A stretch of 64,000 nucleotides of DNA from Phocaeicola vulgatus ATCC 8482 (lineage in GTDB: Bacteria > Bacteroidota > Bacteroidia > Bacteroidales > Bacteroidaceae): assembly GCF_000012825.1 (NCBI RefSeq), contig NC_009614.1, positions 186,001 to 250,000 of the forward strand, in the 5' to 3' direction. Numbering within the stretch: position 1 is the stretch's first letter; each line of letters opens with the position of its first letter. This document shows, in pieces, positions 37,406-47,202 of the stretch. The position numbers were made by a program, and so were the translations under genes. A model generated the notes under the pieces. That model was not told the origin of the DNA. It did not search any database and worked only from the letters and a program-made list of their open reading frames with translations.

Positions 37406-37624
37406 ATGAAAAGAATAATGTTCATTTTAGGAGTAAGCATCATTATGGCCTTACTTACTGTTACCGCAGCCTTGGCAGGTTGGTGGCTCGGAGCGTCTCT
37501 GCCTCTAGATATATCTGATACCACTCAACAAATAGCAGCATTACTCACCGCTTCTGCTTGTACATGGATACTCTATATTGTAAGTCGCAAAGTACTGACA
37601 AAAATCAGTCTCAAACCATACTAA
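37406..37624 (+). CDS. Small hypothetical membrane protein, two predicted helices
   Basis: A 72-residue frame starting MKRIMFILG, with two hydrophobic stretches (IMFILGVSIIMALLTVTAAL and IAALLTASACTWILYIV) joined by a short polar loop and ending in a basic tail (SRKVLTKISLKPY). I do not recognise a family. It sits alone between the rplS terminator and a convergent hairpin, does not overlap another gene, and has plausible composition, so it is probably real. Function unknown. Confidence 0.65.
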   Translation: MKRIMFILGVSIIMALLTVTAALAGWWLGASLPLDISDTTQQIAALLTASACTWILYIVSRKVLTKISLKPY

Positions 37625-37646
37625 ATATATAGTCCATTAAAACAAA

Positions 37647-37683
37647 AAGGTCAACCGATTCTATATCATTCTCGATTGACCTT
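37647..37683. terminator. Bidirectional hairpin between the small membrane protein and the HTCS gene
   Basis: 12-bp arms AAGGTCAACCGA and TCGATTGACCTT with one G-T style mismatch, A run before and T-rich tail after, between convergent stop codons at 37624 and 37706. Confidence 0.65.
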
Positions 37684-37705
37684 CTTATTTAAAATCTTGT
37701 TTTCA

Positions 37706-40700
37706 TCATTCCTTATTTTCTGTTTCCTGTATCCCGGACTCTTCCTTTCCACGTAAATAAACAGAAGGTGCCACACCGAATTGTTGCTTAAAACATTTAC
37801 TAAAATAGAACGGATCATTAATACCTACTTTATAAGAAACTTCGGCTACCGTATAACGATTTTCCAACAACAGTTCCGCCGCTTTCTTCATACGAATAAT
37901 CCGGATATATTCATTGGGTGAATATCCCGTCACCCCACGTACCTTACGATAAAAAACGGTTCGTCCCAATCCCATCATCGAAGCAAACTCATCAATCGTA
38001 AACTGAGCATTACCAATCTGTTGATCCATAACCATCTGTAATCTGTCAGCAAATTCTTTATCCTTATCAGAGGTACAAATAGCCGGTCGTACCATATTCG
38101 GATCATTCGAAAATTTCTCACGTAATTTCTCACGTTGCTCTATTAGTTTGAAAGCGCGTGCCAACAGTAGTTTCGGGCTAAAAGGCTTAGTAATATATGC
38201 ATCCGCACCACTTTCCACGCCTTCCAAATGACTTTCGGCAGAACTCATAGCTGTCAATAAAATAATAGGTATATGACTTGTATCAAAATCATTCTTCAAT
38301 TTTCGGGTTACCTCAAATCCTGTCATCCCCGGCATCAGCACATCACAGATTATCAAATCAGCATCATACGTACGTGCACGTTCCAATCCAGACGGACCAT
38401 CCGCCTCGGCCACAACTTCAAAATATTGTCCCACTTCTTCTTTCAAAAACTCACGTACATCGTTATCATCTTCTATAATAAGTACTTTACGCTTATTAAG
38501 TGGTGCAGATGGAAGTTCCACGCCCCCTTCTTGCGCCGATATTTCTTCTGCAAGAACAGCTGCATGATGTACTTCCTCCTCTTCCAACAACACATTATGG
38601 GGAATCAGAAAATCTTTTTCCTCATAAACAGAAATATCAGTAGGCAAACTGACCGTAAATATAGACCCACCACCTTCATTTTCAGTATATACTATCGTAC
38701 CTTTATGTACACACACCAGTTCATGTGTCAAATGCAGGCCAACTCCGACACTACTACCCGAAAAGCTACTTTGCATAAAACGCTTAAATAACTCATTACG
38801 TTTCTCTTTAGGAATGCCTACACCGGAATCGGCTACCGATATGACCAACTGTTTCTTTGCTTCATCCACCGTCACAGAAAAAGTCACTTTTCCACCGCTG
38901 GGTGTATATTTGAAAGCATTAGACAACAAATTATAAGTCACTTTGTCCAAATAACCCTTATCGATAAACATCTTATAAGAAGCTACAGATGGCAAGAACT
39001 TGAAATCCATATTCTTAGACTCAGCAGCATCATTGAAACTCAAGAAGATTTCATACAAGAAAGCCATGACATCCGTTTCCTCCAAAGAAAGGGCCAGTTT
39101 ATTATTCTGCATCTTACGGAATTCCAGCAACTGATTGATAAGACGCAACATACGCTGGGTGCTTTTATCCATGACCTTCAATGAATAAGCCATTTCTTTA
39201 GGGATTTTACCACCACGCTGCATCTTTTCCAATGCTCCTTGTATCAAAGTCAAGGGAGTACGGAACTCATGAGAGATATTCGTGAAAAAAACTAATTTAT
39301 ACTCTGTCAGCTGTTTCTCCACCTGTATACGATTACGCAAAGTATTAAAGTCACGCATCAGTCTGAAAGTGATATATAGCGCCACCCCTATCAAAATAGC
39401 ATAAATAAAGAAAGCCCAAGTAGTTTTCCAAAAAGGAGGAACAACAATAATCTTCAAAACCGTTTCTTTATCTCCCCACACACCGACCCCATTGCAAGCT
39501 TTCACCCGCAATTTATAAGTACCGGGTGCCAGGTTCTTATAAGCTGCAAAATTCAACGAAGACGGTATACTCCACTCTTTATCATAATTATCCAACCGAT
39601 ACGTATATTTAGTACTATTCGTTCCGGAATAATCAAATGTAGAGAAATCTATGACAAAAGAATTTTGAAAATATTTCAACTCGATTTCATCTGTATAAAT
39701 CAACGAACGGTCTAACGGAGAATCCACATCGCCCGGGCGCATGGCAATACCATTAATTCGAAGATTGGTAAAAGCTGCCATAGGAGTTACAGTGGAATTA
39801 TTCACAATTTTGCCGGGAGTGATAACAACCAATCCATAATTAGAACCAAACATCAGTTTGCCATCCTTACTCACACAACCACTGTTCTCACTATAGACAT
39901 TCCCCAACGCATATGCCGAGAAAAAGAAATTTTCAAAGGCATGTGTATCCGGATCAAAACGAGAAATACCATATTCCGTTGCAACCCAAAGCTTACCCTC
40001 CCTGTCTTCAACAATAGATTGCACCATACTGTTTACCAACCCGTCACTTCCATCATAATGCTCAAAAGTCAAGTTTCTGTAATCACCTTCTGGCATACAC
40101 ATACTGAAGCCTTTTCCTGAAGTACCTACCCATATCCGGCCTTTACTATCTTGATGGATACATTTTATTTCATTACTACGTAACTTACCGTTATTATAAG
40201 TAATATAGTTATCCGGGTCATTCATTAACGAATCAGGATTAAATATGTAAACTCCGGCACTGGTGCCCACCCATATCCATCCATTATTGTCTTCCTGTAT
40301 CACACGAATCTGGCGCTGGCTATAAAAATTGTTCAAAAACCGCTTGAATACATACTTATCCTTTTCCTTCACCGCCAAATTCAATCCACCGCCAAAAGTA
40401 CCTATCCACATTCTATTCTTCCGGTCCCGGTAAAGAGTAAAAATATTATTATTCCCAATAGACAGAGGATCATCCGAGTGATAAGTGTACCATTTCCCGT
40501 CAATACTCAATCCGTTTCCACGGCTACCCAACCAAATACTACCATCAGCCCCTTCCTCAACAGCATAAATGTTAGAATCAAAATAACGACTGCTCTCTAT
40601 CGTTTTCAAATGAGGGTCATAAATATACAATCCTCCACGACGGGTCCCCAGCCAAATCTTATCATCAGGCATACGGTTGATCATACGCACGGTATTTGAA

Positions 40701-41986
40701 CGGTCTGATAAAGTTTCATCTTCAGGAAAAACACGCTCAGCTCCTTCATTCAAGACCGAAAGACGAGAAATACCCGTATATTCCGAACTGACCCAAATAC
40801 CACCGGCTCGATCCTCCATAATATATTGCAAGAAATTTGAAGTGATATGACTGAATCCATTAATATTGGATTCGAAATGCTGCAATTCATCAGTTGCCAA
40901 ATCATAAGCAAACAAACCGTTACCATAAGTGGAAATCCAAACAATATCACGAGAATCATGAACGATGTGGTAACGTTCTTCATCTATATAATTTACTTTA
41001 TCAGCCGGAATCAGTTGGAAAGACTTGACAAATCTGGTCTTGGCGTTGACATACCATACCTTACCTGTATGATTATAAATCCAGAAATTCCCCCGGTTGT
41101 CAATCTGAACTTGTCCTCTTGCTATATTCAGTTCCGTATCCCGGCTCACCTGATGAGTTCTCAAATTAAAGACATAACTGCCATCTTCCGTAAAAACGAT
41201 CCAATCGTTTTGCAAGCGCATGGTACTATATACTTTACTACCTTCACCTAAACGGGTAACAATACGGCTATCCTCTCCTTCTCTCTTCAACGAAATTGTT
41301 CCTGTTCCCGAAAGAAAAAAAACATCTTTACCAAAAGACATCATCTTGGAGGCATCATGATTTTCTTCCACCAATACTGCCTTGTCCCCTACCACTTGAG
41401 CTATACCGTCATGGCTACCAATCCATACTCTTCCTTGCTCATCCTCAGATATATAAGTAACATTATTAGAAGGGAGATTATTATTTTCTTTCTTGAAAAC
41501 CACAGATGTAAATTCACCATTCATATAAGTCACTTTACGACACCCGTTTCCATCCTGCCACAACCAGACATTACCTTCACGGTCAGTCATCTTGTAGCTA
41601 TACAGTTGTTCATATTCCCCACAACCGGTAAAATCAACAAAGCAATCTTTCTTCAGATCATAACAACTAAACAACTCGGCAGAAGTCGCAATCCATAAGA
41701 AACCATTTTTATCTTCTTCCAAATCGCGAATCCGATGGTCTATCAACGAAATTTTATTTCCACCCTCAGGACGATAAGTCACAAACGAATTCCCGTCATA
41801 ACGACTAAGTCCATTCAGCGTTCCCATCCAAATAAAACCTTTGCTATCCTGATATATATACCGAATTGAGTTATTGGCAACCCCATCTCCCGTAGTCATA
41901 TGAGTAGAACGCACCTCGACTGATGCGGCAATACTTTGACTGAAAAGAATAAAGAATGCCCATAGAGCATAGATGTGTTTTTTCAT
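37706..41986 (-). CDS. Hybrid two-component system sensor-regulator (HTCS) of the pectin PUL
   Basis: A 1426-residue one-protein signalling system. In order: signal sequence (WAFFILFSQSIAA), a large periplasmic double-propeller region (many WIGT, WLGS and WVGT repeats), a Y_Y_Y domain (YRLDNYDKEW), a membrane helix (AFFIYAILIGVALYITFRLM), HisKA with the phospho-His in FFTNISHEFRTPLTLI, HATPase (GVGLHLTHELV), a receiver (VLIIEDDNDV, phospho-Asp in LIICDVLMPGMTG, TKPF), and an AraC helix-turn-helix (VSYKVGINDPFYFSKCFKQQ). All catalytic motifs look intact. It should bind a rhamnogalacturonan oligosaccharide and activate the adjacent genes. The frame opens at 42055, but a -7 box at 42014-42021 shows that ATG 41986 is the start. 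Confidence 0.95.
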   Translation of the reverse strand: MKKHIYALWAFFILFSQSIAASVEVRSTHMTTGDGVANNSIRYIYQDSKGFIWMGTLNGLSRYDGNSFVTYRPEGGNKISLIDHRIRDLEEDKNGFLWIATSAELFSCYDLKKDCFVDFTGCGEYEQLYSYKMTDREGNVWLWQDGNGCRKVTYMNGEFTSVVFKKENNNLPSNNVTYISEDEQGRVWIGSHDGIAQVVGDKAVLVEENHDASKMMSFGKDVFFLSGTGTISLKREGEDSRIVTRLGEGSKVYSTMRLQNDWIVFTEDGSYVFNLRTHQVSRDTELNIARGQVQIDNRGNFWIYNHTGKVWYVNAKTRFVKSFQLIPADKVNYIDEERYHIVHDSRDIVWISTYGNGLFAYDLATDELQHFESNINGFSHITSNFLQYIMEDRAGGIWVSSEYTGISRLSVLNEGAERVFPEDETLSDRSNTVRMINRMPDDKIWLGTRRGGLYIYDPHLKTIESSRYFDSNIYAVEEGADGSIWLGSRGNGLSIDGKWYTYHSDDPLSIGNNNIFTLYRDRKNRMWIGTFGGGLNLAVKEKDKYVFKRFLNNFYSQRQIRVIQEDNNGWIWVGTSAGVYIFNPDSLMNDPDNYITYNNGKLRSNEIKCIHQDSKGRIWVGTSGKGFSMCMPEGDYRNLTFEHYDGSDGLVNSMVQSIVEDREGKLWVATEYGISRFDPDTHAFENFFFSAYALGNVYSENSGCVSKDGKLMFGSNYGLVVITPGKIVNNSTVTPMAAFTNLRINGIAMRPGDVDSPLDRSLIYTDEIELKYFQNSFVIDFSTFDYSGTNSTKYTYRLDNYDKEWSIPSSLNFAAYKNLAPGTYKLRVKACNGVGVWGDKETVLKIIVVPPFWKTTWAFFIYAILIGVALYITFRLMRDFNTLRNRIQVEKQLTEYKLVFFTNISHEFRTPLTLIQGALEKMQRGGKIPKEMAYSLKVMDKSTQRMLRLINQLLEFRKMQNNKLALSLEETDVMAFLYEIFLSFNDAAESKNMDFKFLPSVASYKMFIDKGYLDKVTYNLLSNAFKYTPSGGKVTFSVTVDEAKKQLVISVADSGVGIPKEKRNELFKRFMQSSFSGSSVGVGLHLTHELVCVHKGTIVYTENEGGGSIFTVSLPTDISVYEEKDFLIPHNVLLEEEEVHHAAVLAEEISAQEGGVELPSAPLNKRKVLIIEDDNDVREFLKEEVGQYFEVVAEADGPSGLERARTYDADLIICDVLMPGMTGFEVTRKLKNDFDTSHIPIILLTAMSSAESHLEGVESGADAYITKPFSPKLLLARAFKLIEQREKLREKFSNDPNMVRPAICTSDKDKEFADRLQMVMDQQIGNAQFTIDEFASMMGLGRTVFYRKVRGVTGYSPNEYIRIIRMKKAAELLLENRYTVAEVSYKVGINDPFYFSKCFKQQFGVAPSVYLRGKEESGIQETENKE

Positions 41987-42013
41987 ATCATTTATCACAG
42001 TGTTTTTGTCTTG

Positions 42014-42021
42014 CAAAGGTA
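42014..42021 (-). promoter_or_regulatory. Promoter -7 box (TACCTTTG) of the HTCS gene
   Basis: Minus-strand TACCTTTG matches TAnnTTTG 28 bp upstream of ATG 41986. The stem of the rhaM terminator (42024-42063) lies across its -33 region. Confidence 0.6.
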
Positions 42022-42023
42022 TA

Positions 42024-42063
42024 AAAAAAGAGTGTATCAGAATGAATCGATACACTCTTTTTT
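42024..42063 (-). terminator. Rho-independent terminator after the rhaM operon
   Basis: 15-bp stem (AAAAAAGAGTGTATC and GATACACTCTTTTTT) with a 10-nt loop, beginning 4 bp past the rhaM stop. In minus-strand reading it exits into a T run. Confidence 0.85.
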
Positions 42064-42066
42064 ATT

Positions 42067-42381
42067 TTAATCCATATGGAAGACCTCGGGCAGCGGAATA
42101 GTAACCGGAGAGTTATCCGGATTCACTTCCATGATATCCGCCATATAGTCCCACCATTTCTGCACGATAGGATTGGCTCCCATATCTTGCGAAGACTCCT
42201 CTCCTTTAGTTTTCTGACAAGCAAACAGAATATTTGTATCCTTGTCCCAATAAATGGAGTAATCATATACTCCTCCATCGGACAACATTTTTTTTAATTC
42301 CGGCCAAATGGCTGCATGTCTCTTCTCATACTCTTTCTCGAAGCCCGGCTTCAAGAACATTTTAAAAGCTTCACGTTTCAT
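42067..42381 (-). CDS. rhaM: L-rhamnose mutarotase
   Basis: A 104-residue cytoplasmic protein of normal RhaM length with the family's MFLKPGFEKEYEKRHAAIWP, YDYSIYWDKDTNILFA and MADIMEVNPDN. It interconverts alpha- and beta-L-rhamnose so that isomerase receives the right anomer. Last gene of the GH28-PL11-GH105 run; its presence links this locus to rhamnose-containing glycan, in line with rhamnogalacturonan-I. Confidence 0.96.
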   Translation of the reverse strand: MKREAFKMFLKPGFEKEYEKRHAAIWPELKKMLSDGGVYDYSIYWDKDTNILFACQKTKGEESSQDMGANPIVQKWWDYMADIMEVNPDNSPVTIPLPEVFHMD

Positions 42382-42418
42382 GGTATTTTCCTCCTTTTTA
42401 TAAAGTCCTTGTTTTTAC

Positions 42419-43834
42419 TTATTTAGTTTCTCCATCCATTACATGGAAAATTGGTTCGGAAGTCTTTTGTTCCGTACGGTAATATTGCACGGCACTATCA
42501 TTCATTTTAGGATGCTGCTTGTTCAACAAATTAATCATCTCAGCACCCGCCCAAAGTACCGGTCCATAGCCGTGGGCAGCATACACATTGACCGGACGAT
42601 AATAATAAAAAGCCGGATCAAAAGCCATACCTGTACCTACACAAGTTCCGTCCACCTGACCTTCCACATTGATTTGGGTGGTAACGGCATGCCATCCCAA
42701 CTGTGCCACCGGACCGTATGCCATAGCGTCAATCCATCCTTTATTGATAGCATGGGCAAAGCAATATACATAAATAGCCGTGGCCGAGGTTTCCAGATAA
42801 GAATCGTTACGATCCAGCAACTGATGCCAGAAACCTTCACCACTCTGGCAGGCAGCAAGACCACGTACATGAGCACGGAACAGCTCCAGTATTTTATCGC
42901 GCTGAGGATAATCCTCCGGCAACACATCCAAGACCTCACACATAGTCAACAACGCCCAACCATTGGCACGTCCCCAATGGAAAGCAGGATGATCCTGCAT
43001 ACCTTCCACCCATCCATGACGGAAAAGGTTTTTCCCGGGTACCCACATACGGTCCGCAAATTGAAATATCTGACGTACAGCTTCGCTCAAATACATTTGC
43101 TTTTTATCACCGGCAATACATGAATACCAAGCTACCGGCGGAATACCCATAAACATATCGTCCAACCACAGCGTATTATGTTGTGGACGGGTACGGGCAA
43201 ATGTTCCATCAGCAAGACGATACTCCTTATTCACAATAAAATCCATATAATTATCAATCAACGGCTTAAGTTCCGGTGAATTTTCCTTCATCTGCACCTT
43301 GACCATAGCCGCACACACCGCCCCGGCATCATCCAATGCATGAGGAGTCAGAATTTGTTTCATCTGCGGATCTACAGTTCCATACTTTTCCAATACCTTA
43401 CGGAAGTGCGGAGCAACCTCGGCCAGAAACTGAAAACGATCTGTTACATATTTATAATAAGCCTGATCCCCCGTAGCCTCAGCAGCAGCCAACATAGCTG
43501 AATAAGTCACCCCCCATTCATAACTTGCCAGACGGAAAGCACCTCGTTCCAGCTGTGCATCAGCCGTCATATTGGCATAATCCGTAATAACCTTACCTGT
43601 ATTCTTATCAACGACACGAGTCGGAGTATTCTTTTCCAAATAACGAAGGACACGATCCATATCGGCCTTTATCTCCTCTGTAGTGAGCATACCGTAAGGC
43701 ACTTTGTATGCAGGTTGCAACAAATGTAACGGCGTATTCGAATCATTCAGTACTTCTTTCTTCTTTTGCGCATTCGCACCCGTTCCAGCCAGCAGCAACA
43801 GAGCGCCCATCATGCTTAATGTTTTCAGATTCAT
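42419..43834 (-). CDS. GH105 unsaturated rhamnogalacturonyl hydrolase
   Basis: A 471-residue secreted protein (signal AGTGANA) with the alpha/alpha barrel of GH105. The active-site region TLWLDDMFMGIPPVAW carries the expected Asp, and HWGRANGWALLTMCEVLDVL and DRNDSYLETSATAIYVYCFA are family-typical. It removes the 4,5-unsaturated galacturonic acid that PL11 lyases leave on rhamnogalacturonan oligosaccharides. It lies 12 bp after the PL11 gene and 37 bp before rhaM, so they share a transcript. Confidence 0.93.
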   Translation of the reverse strand: MNLKTLSMMGALLLLAGTGANAQKKKEVLNDSNTPLHLLQPAYKVPYGMLTTEEIKADMDRVLRYLEKNTPTRVVDKNTGKVITDYANMTADAQLERGAFRLASYEWGVTYSAMLAAAEATGDQAYYKYVTDRFQFLAEVAPHFRKVLEKYGTVDPQMKQILTPHALDDAGAVCAAMVKVQMKENSPELKPLIDNYMDFIVNKEYRLADGTFARTRPQHNTLWLDDMFMGIPPVAWYSCIAGDKKQMYLSEAVRQIFQFADRMWVPGKNLFRHGWVEGMQDHPAFHWGRANGWALLTMCEVLDVLPEDYPQRDKILELFRAHVRGLAACQSGEGFWHQLLDRNDSYLETSATAIYVYCFAHAINKGWIDAMAYGPVAQLGWHAVTTQINVEGQVDGTCVGTGMAFDPAFYYYRPVNVYAAHGYGPVLWAGAEMINLLNKQHPKMNDSAVQYYRTEQKTSEPIFHVMDGETK

Positions 43835-43846
43835 GGTATATAGTCT

Positions 43847-45754
43847 TTATTCATTTTTAAATTCATAACCTCTAAATATCCCCTCTTTCAAATCCGGTCC
43901 GAAATAAAAACCAGGCTGGGTAGGCTGGTTGTATGCCACATTTTGAGTAGCGATACTGATACGATACACCGGATCTTCCAAGAAAGTATGAAAACGGTAT
44001 TCAGTCGGTATCCGCGACACATACAGACGAAGTGCCGAATTATCTTCCGTACGGAGCAGCACCTCCTCACGCCAATCACCTATTATATCTCCCTGCAAAC
44101 AAGGATGGGACTTCGTACCATTATTTGAATCCGTTCCATCAAATATCATTAACGGACGACATACATCGTCTTCCCAATCATACTTGGTTATCCTGTTTTT
44201 ATCCAGCAACTCACGAAGCAAATCTCCATCCCACCATACAGCCATATTGACTGAAAAGCTCTTGAGGTCAGGACGAATCACTTCACCTTTTATATTACGT
44301 ACTCCTTTTGAATCGGATGACCACATCTCCACTCCCGGATTGCGCGGATCAACATCAGCAGCCATACACCGGCCTACATCTATACTACTTTTCACCTGAA
44401 ACAGCACTTCACCCGTAGCCGCATTACGGAAAGTGGAACCATCTTTCTTATTTTCATGACAATCCCAAACCTGCAAGCCTTTTAATCCGGGAGCAAATTG
44501 TGTCAGATGCATAGCGTCTCCATGCCCCATACGGGTAGAATACAATCCTTTTCCATCATGATCAATGGCACAAGAACCATACATTATTTCATCACATCCG
44601 TCACCGTCCACATCGCCTACACGAAGATTATGGTTACCCTGCCCGGCATAGTCTTCACACCCCGGATTATTGCTGTCGAACACCCAGTGCTGTTTCAAGT
44701 TCTTGCCATCCCAATCGAATGCCGCCAGCACAGTGCGGGTATAATATCCGCGGCACATCACCACACTGGGATGTACTCCATCCAGATAAGCCACACAAGC
44801 CAGGAAACGGTCACTGCGGTTGGCACGATTGTCTCCCCAGTCGGTCAGCTTACCACGAGCCGGAACATAATCAATTGTTTTCATCGCTTCTCCTGTCAGT
44901 CCGTTGAATACGGTCAAGTATTCGTTACCAGTCAGGATACGTCCTTGGTTACGAGGTGTATTCCCGTGGGAATTTCCGTCTGTGATACCCGGTTCACGGT
45001 AATCAGCCTTGGCATCACCTATTATCTTTCCTTTTCCATCCTTTGTTCCATCAGAAGTCTTCATGACTACTTCTGCTTTACCATCTCCATCCAAATCAAA
45101 CACCATAAACTGGGTATAGTGTGCTCCGGCGCGGACATTATGCCCCAAGTCAATACGCCATAGTTTTTCTCCGGTCAGGCGATAACAGTCAAAATAAACA
45201 TTTCCTGTATAACCATCATGTGCATTATCATGTGCATTGGAGGGGTCCCACTTCAAGATAATTTCATATTCACCGTCGCCGTCCACATCACCTATAGATG
45301 CGTCATTAGGACTATAGGTGTATTTTTGTCCCGAAGGAGTCACACCTTCCGCCGGTCTGTCCAGAGGAATATCGATATAACCTGACGGAGCATTAGCCGG
45401 CAAAGTATAATTTCCATTCAACTTACCTGTTTCAACCCCATTTATCACCGGTTTTACAGTATATACCGCTTTTTCATTACCTGAGTAAGTATCCCGGTAA
45501 AAAGTACCTGTAGAATGGGGAACTTCCGCTATTTTCTCTCCATTTCTATATACATTGAAAGAAGTATTGATCGGATCGGAAGACAGGTAACGCCACGACA
45601 CCACTACGTCCGATGGATTTTCACGAATGGCCACAACGCCACGCCCCAACTGCTCTTTTTGCAGTTTGGAATAATTGTAGGCCGGTTGGGCAACCGTACC
45701 GGTTGCCACACACAGAGCTGCTAAAGCACTCCATAGTTTTTTTTGTGTTTTCAT
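43847..45754 (-). CDS. PL11 rhamnogalacturonan endolyase, copy 1
   Basis: A 635-residue secreted protein (signal ATGTVAQP) with the PL11 eight-bladed propeller. It shows repeated calcium-binding Asp motifs (GDVDGDGEYEIILKWDPSN, FDLDGDGKAEVVMKTSDGT, GDVDGDGCDEIMYG) and the closing QNVAYNQPTQPGFYFGPD. It cleaves Rha-alpha-1,4-GalA in the rhamnogalacturonan-I backbone by beta-elimination. Its ATG overlaps the GH28 stop by 4 bp (ATGA), so the two are translationally coupled. A second, diverged PL11 is at 59656. Confidence 0.95.
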   Translation of the reverse strand: MKTQKKLWSALAALCVATGTVAQPAYNYSKLQKEQLGRGVVAIRENPSDVVVSWRYLSSDPINTSFNVYRNGEKIAEVPHSTGTFYRDTYSGNEKAVYTVKPVINGVETGKLNGNYTLPANAPSGYIDIPLDRPAEGVTPSGQKYTYSPNDASIGDVDGDGEYEIILKWDPSNAHDNAHDGYTGNVYFDCYRLTGEKLWRIDLGHNVRAGAHYTQFMVFDLDGDGKAEVVMKTSDGTKDGKGKIIGDAKADYREPGITDGNSHGNTPRNQGRILTGNEYLTVFNGLTGEAMKTIDYVPARGKLTDWGDNRANRSDRFLACVAYLDGVHPSVVMCRGYYTRTVLAAFDWDGKNLKQHWVFDSNNPGCEDYAGQGNHNLRVGDVDGDGCDEIMYGSCAIDHDGKGLYSTRMGHGDAMHLTQFAPGLKGLQVWDCHENKKDGSTFRNAATGEVLFQVKSSIDVGRCMAADVDPRNPGVEMWSSDSKGVRNIKGEVIRPDLKSFSVNMAVWWDGDLLRELLDKNRITKYDWEDDVCRPLMIFDGTDSNNGTKSHPCLQGDIIGDWREEVLLRTEDNSALRLYVSRIPTEYRFHTFLEDPVYRISIATQNVAYNQPTQPGFYFGPDLKEGIFRGYEFKNE

Positions 45755-47139
45755 TGTTTATCTTGTTTCTCCTTGTAAATTATATTTTCCTCCACCACAT
45801 TCTCCGCATTTACCACATTCTTCACAAACTTTGTCACTTCCCCCACAGTCACATTCCTTATTTCCACGTTTTTGATAGGAAGGCGGGCATCGCCTTTCAA
45901 ATCATAAACAGCCTCGGTACGGTCGCAAGTCACACTATCCATATAAAGTCCGTTGATGAATGTAATGCTATCCTGATAGGTAGGTACCAAATCACGCCAC
46001 TGGTAAAGCACATCCGTATCCACTTCGAGTACACGTTGCATCTTTCCCGCCTTCACATTTTTCATCCAGATATTTTCAATAAATCCACCACGACGATGAT
46101 TGGTTTTGGCAAAGAAAAGACGGAATACAGAATCGGGAGCCGTACAATTGTGCATGTACACATTCCGTACACCACCAGACATTTCACTACCGATTCCCAG
46201 TAACGTATGTCCTTTCAAGATATTACAATGGCGTATCACAATATTCTCACAAGGAGTATTCAGACGCCATGCATCCTGGTTACGCCCTGCCTTTATAACC
46301 ACAGCATCATCCCCCTGATCGAATACACAGTTCTCTATCAGGAAGTTACGGCTCATTTCCAAGTCAATTCCATCATTATTATGGCCATGAGCCTTTACAT
46401 CCAGATTACGTACGATACCACCATCACACATATAAAGATGTATCGTCCAGAAAGGACTCTGGCGAATCTTGAATTCATCCAGAAGCACATTTTTACACCG
46501 GTTGAAATGAATCAGATGAGGACGAAGATGGTTTTCTCCTTTTGCCATCTGACGCTGTTCTACAGGTACATCGGTAGAAGCCATCGTATATAACTCTTTC
46601 AAAGCATCCATGTGAGGTTTAGGACGTTTGAACCAGATTTTCCAAGTATCCATGATAGGAGCCAGTGTCCCTTTTCCGGTAATAGCAATATTCTCACAAT
46701 CCATAGCATACAGCAACGGAGAATAGTTATAACATTCCATACCTTCCCATGAAGTCATCACAGCAGGCAGATAATCAGAGGGATTATCTGTAAAGCGTAA
46801 TATGGCATTTTCTTCCAAATGAAGATTTACATTACTTTTAAAATGAACAGGTCCTGTCAGCCATTCCCCTTCAGGAATAACCACACGGCCTCCTCCGGCC
46901 TTATTACAAGCTGCGATGGCTTTGGCGATGGCCTCCGTATTCACTGTTTCCCCACCTTTCACCGCACCATAATCCACAATGGAAAAATCTTGTTCGGGAA
47001 AAACACATTCTTTGATGGGTTCCATAGCAAAAGGAGCATCGACAACCACCGTTTTATACTTTGGAGCCGGTGCCGTACATGATACGGCAAAAGCTACGGC
47101 CGCAATACCAGCCAAGGATTTTAAAAAAGTCTTCTTCAT
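45751..47139 (-). CDS. GH28 polygalacturonase-family enzyme, lipoprotein
   Basis: A 462-residue parallel beta-helix enzyme with a lipobox (AVSC). It has DYGAVKGGETVNTEAIAKAI, GGRVVIPEGEWLTGPVHFKS, the catalytic-Asp motifs NNDGIDLEMS and FDQGDDAVVIKAG, and GHTLLGIGSEMSGGV in place of the usual GHG motif. GH28 enzymes hydrolyse alpha-galacturonosyl bonds. Here it may act on rhamnogalacturonan or on GalA ends; exo versus endo action cannot be told. It overlaps the downstream PL11 gene by 4 bp. Confidence 0.93.
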   Translation of the reverse strand: MKKTFLKSLAGIAAVAFAVSCTAPAPKYKTVVVDAPFAMEPIKECVFPEQDFSIVDYGAVKGGETVNTEAIAKAIAACNKAGGGRVVIPEGEWLTGPVHFKSNVNLHLEENAILRFTDNPSDYLPAVMTSWEGMECYNYSPLLYAMDCENIAITGKGTLAPIMDTWKIWFKRPKPHMDALKELYTMASTDVPVEQRQMAKGENHLRPHLIHFNRCKNVLLDEFKIRQSPFWTIHLYMCDGGIVRNLDVKAHGHNNDGIDLEMSRNFLIENCVFDQGDDAVVIKAGRNQDAWRLNTPCENIVIRHCNILKGHTLLGIGSEMSGGVRNVYMHNCTAPDSVFRLFFAKTNHRRGGFIENIWMKNVKAGKMQRVLEVDTDVLYQWRDLVPTYQDSITFINGLYMDSVTCDRTEAVYDLKGDARLPIKNVEIRNVTVGEVTKFVKNVVNAENVVEENIIYKEKQDKQ

Positions 47140-47202
47140 TTTATCAGTTGTTTTTCATTGTAATTTCTGTATGCACAAATATCCTGAATATCTTTGTTCA
47201 CC

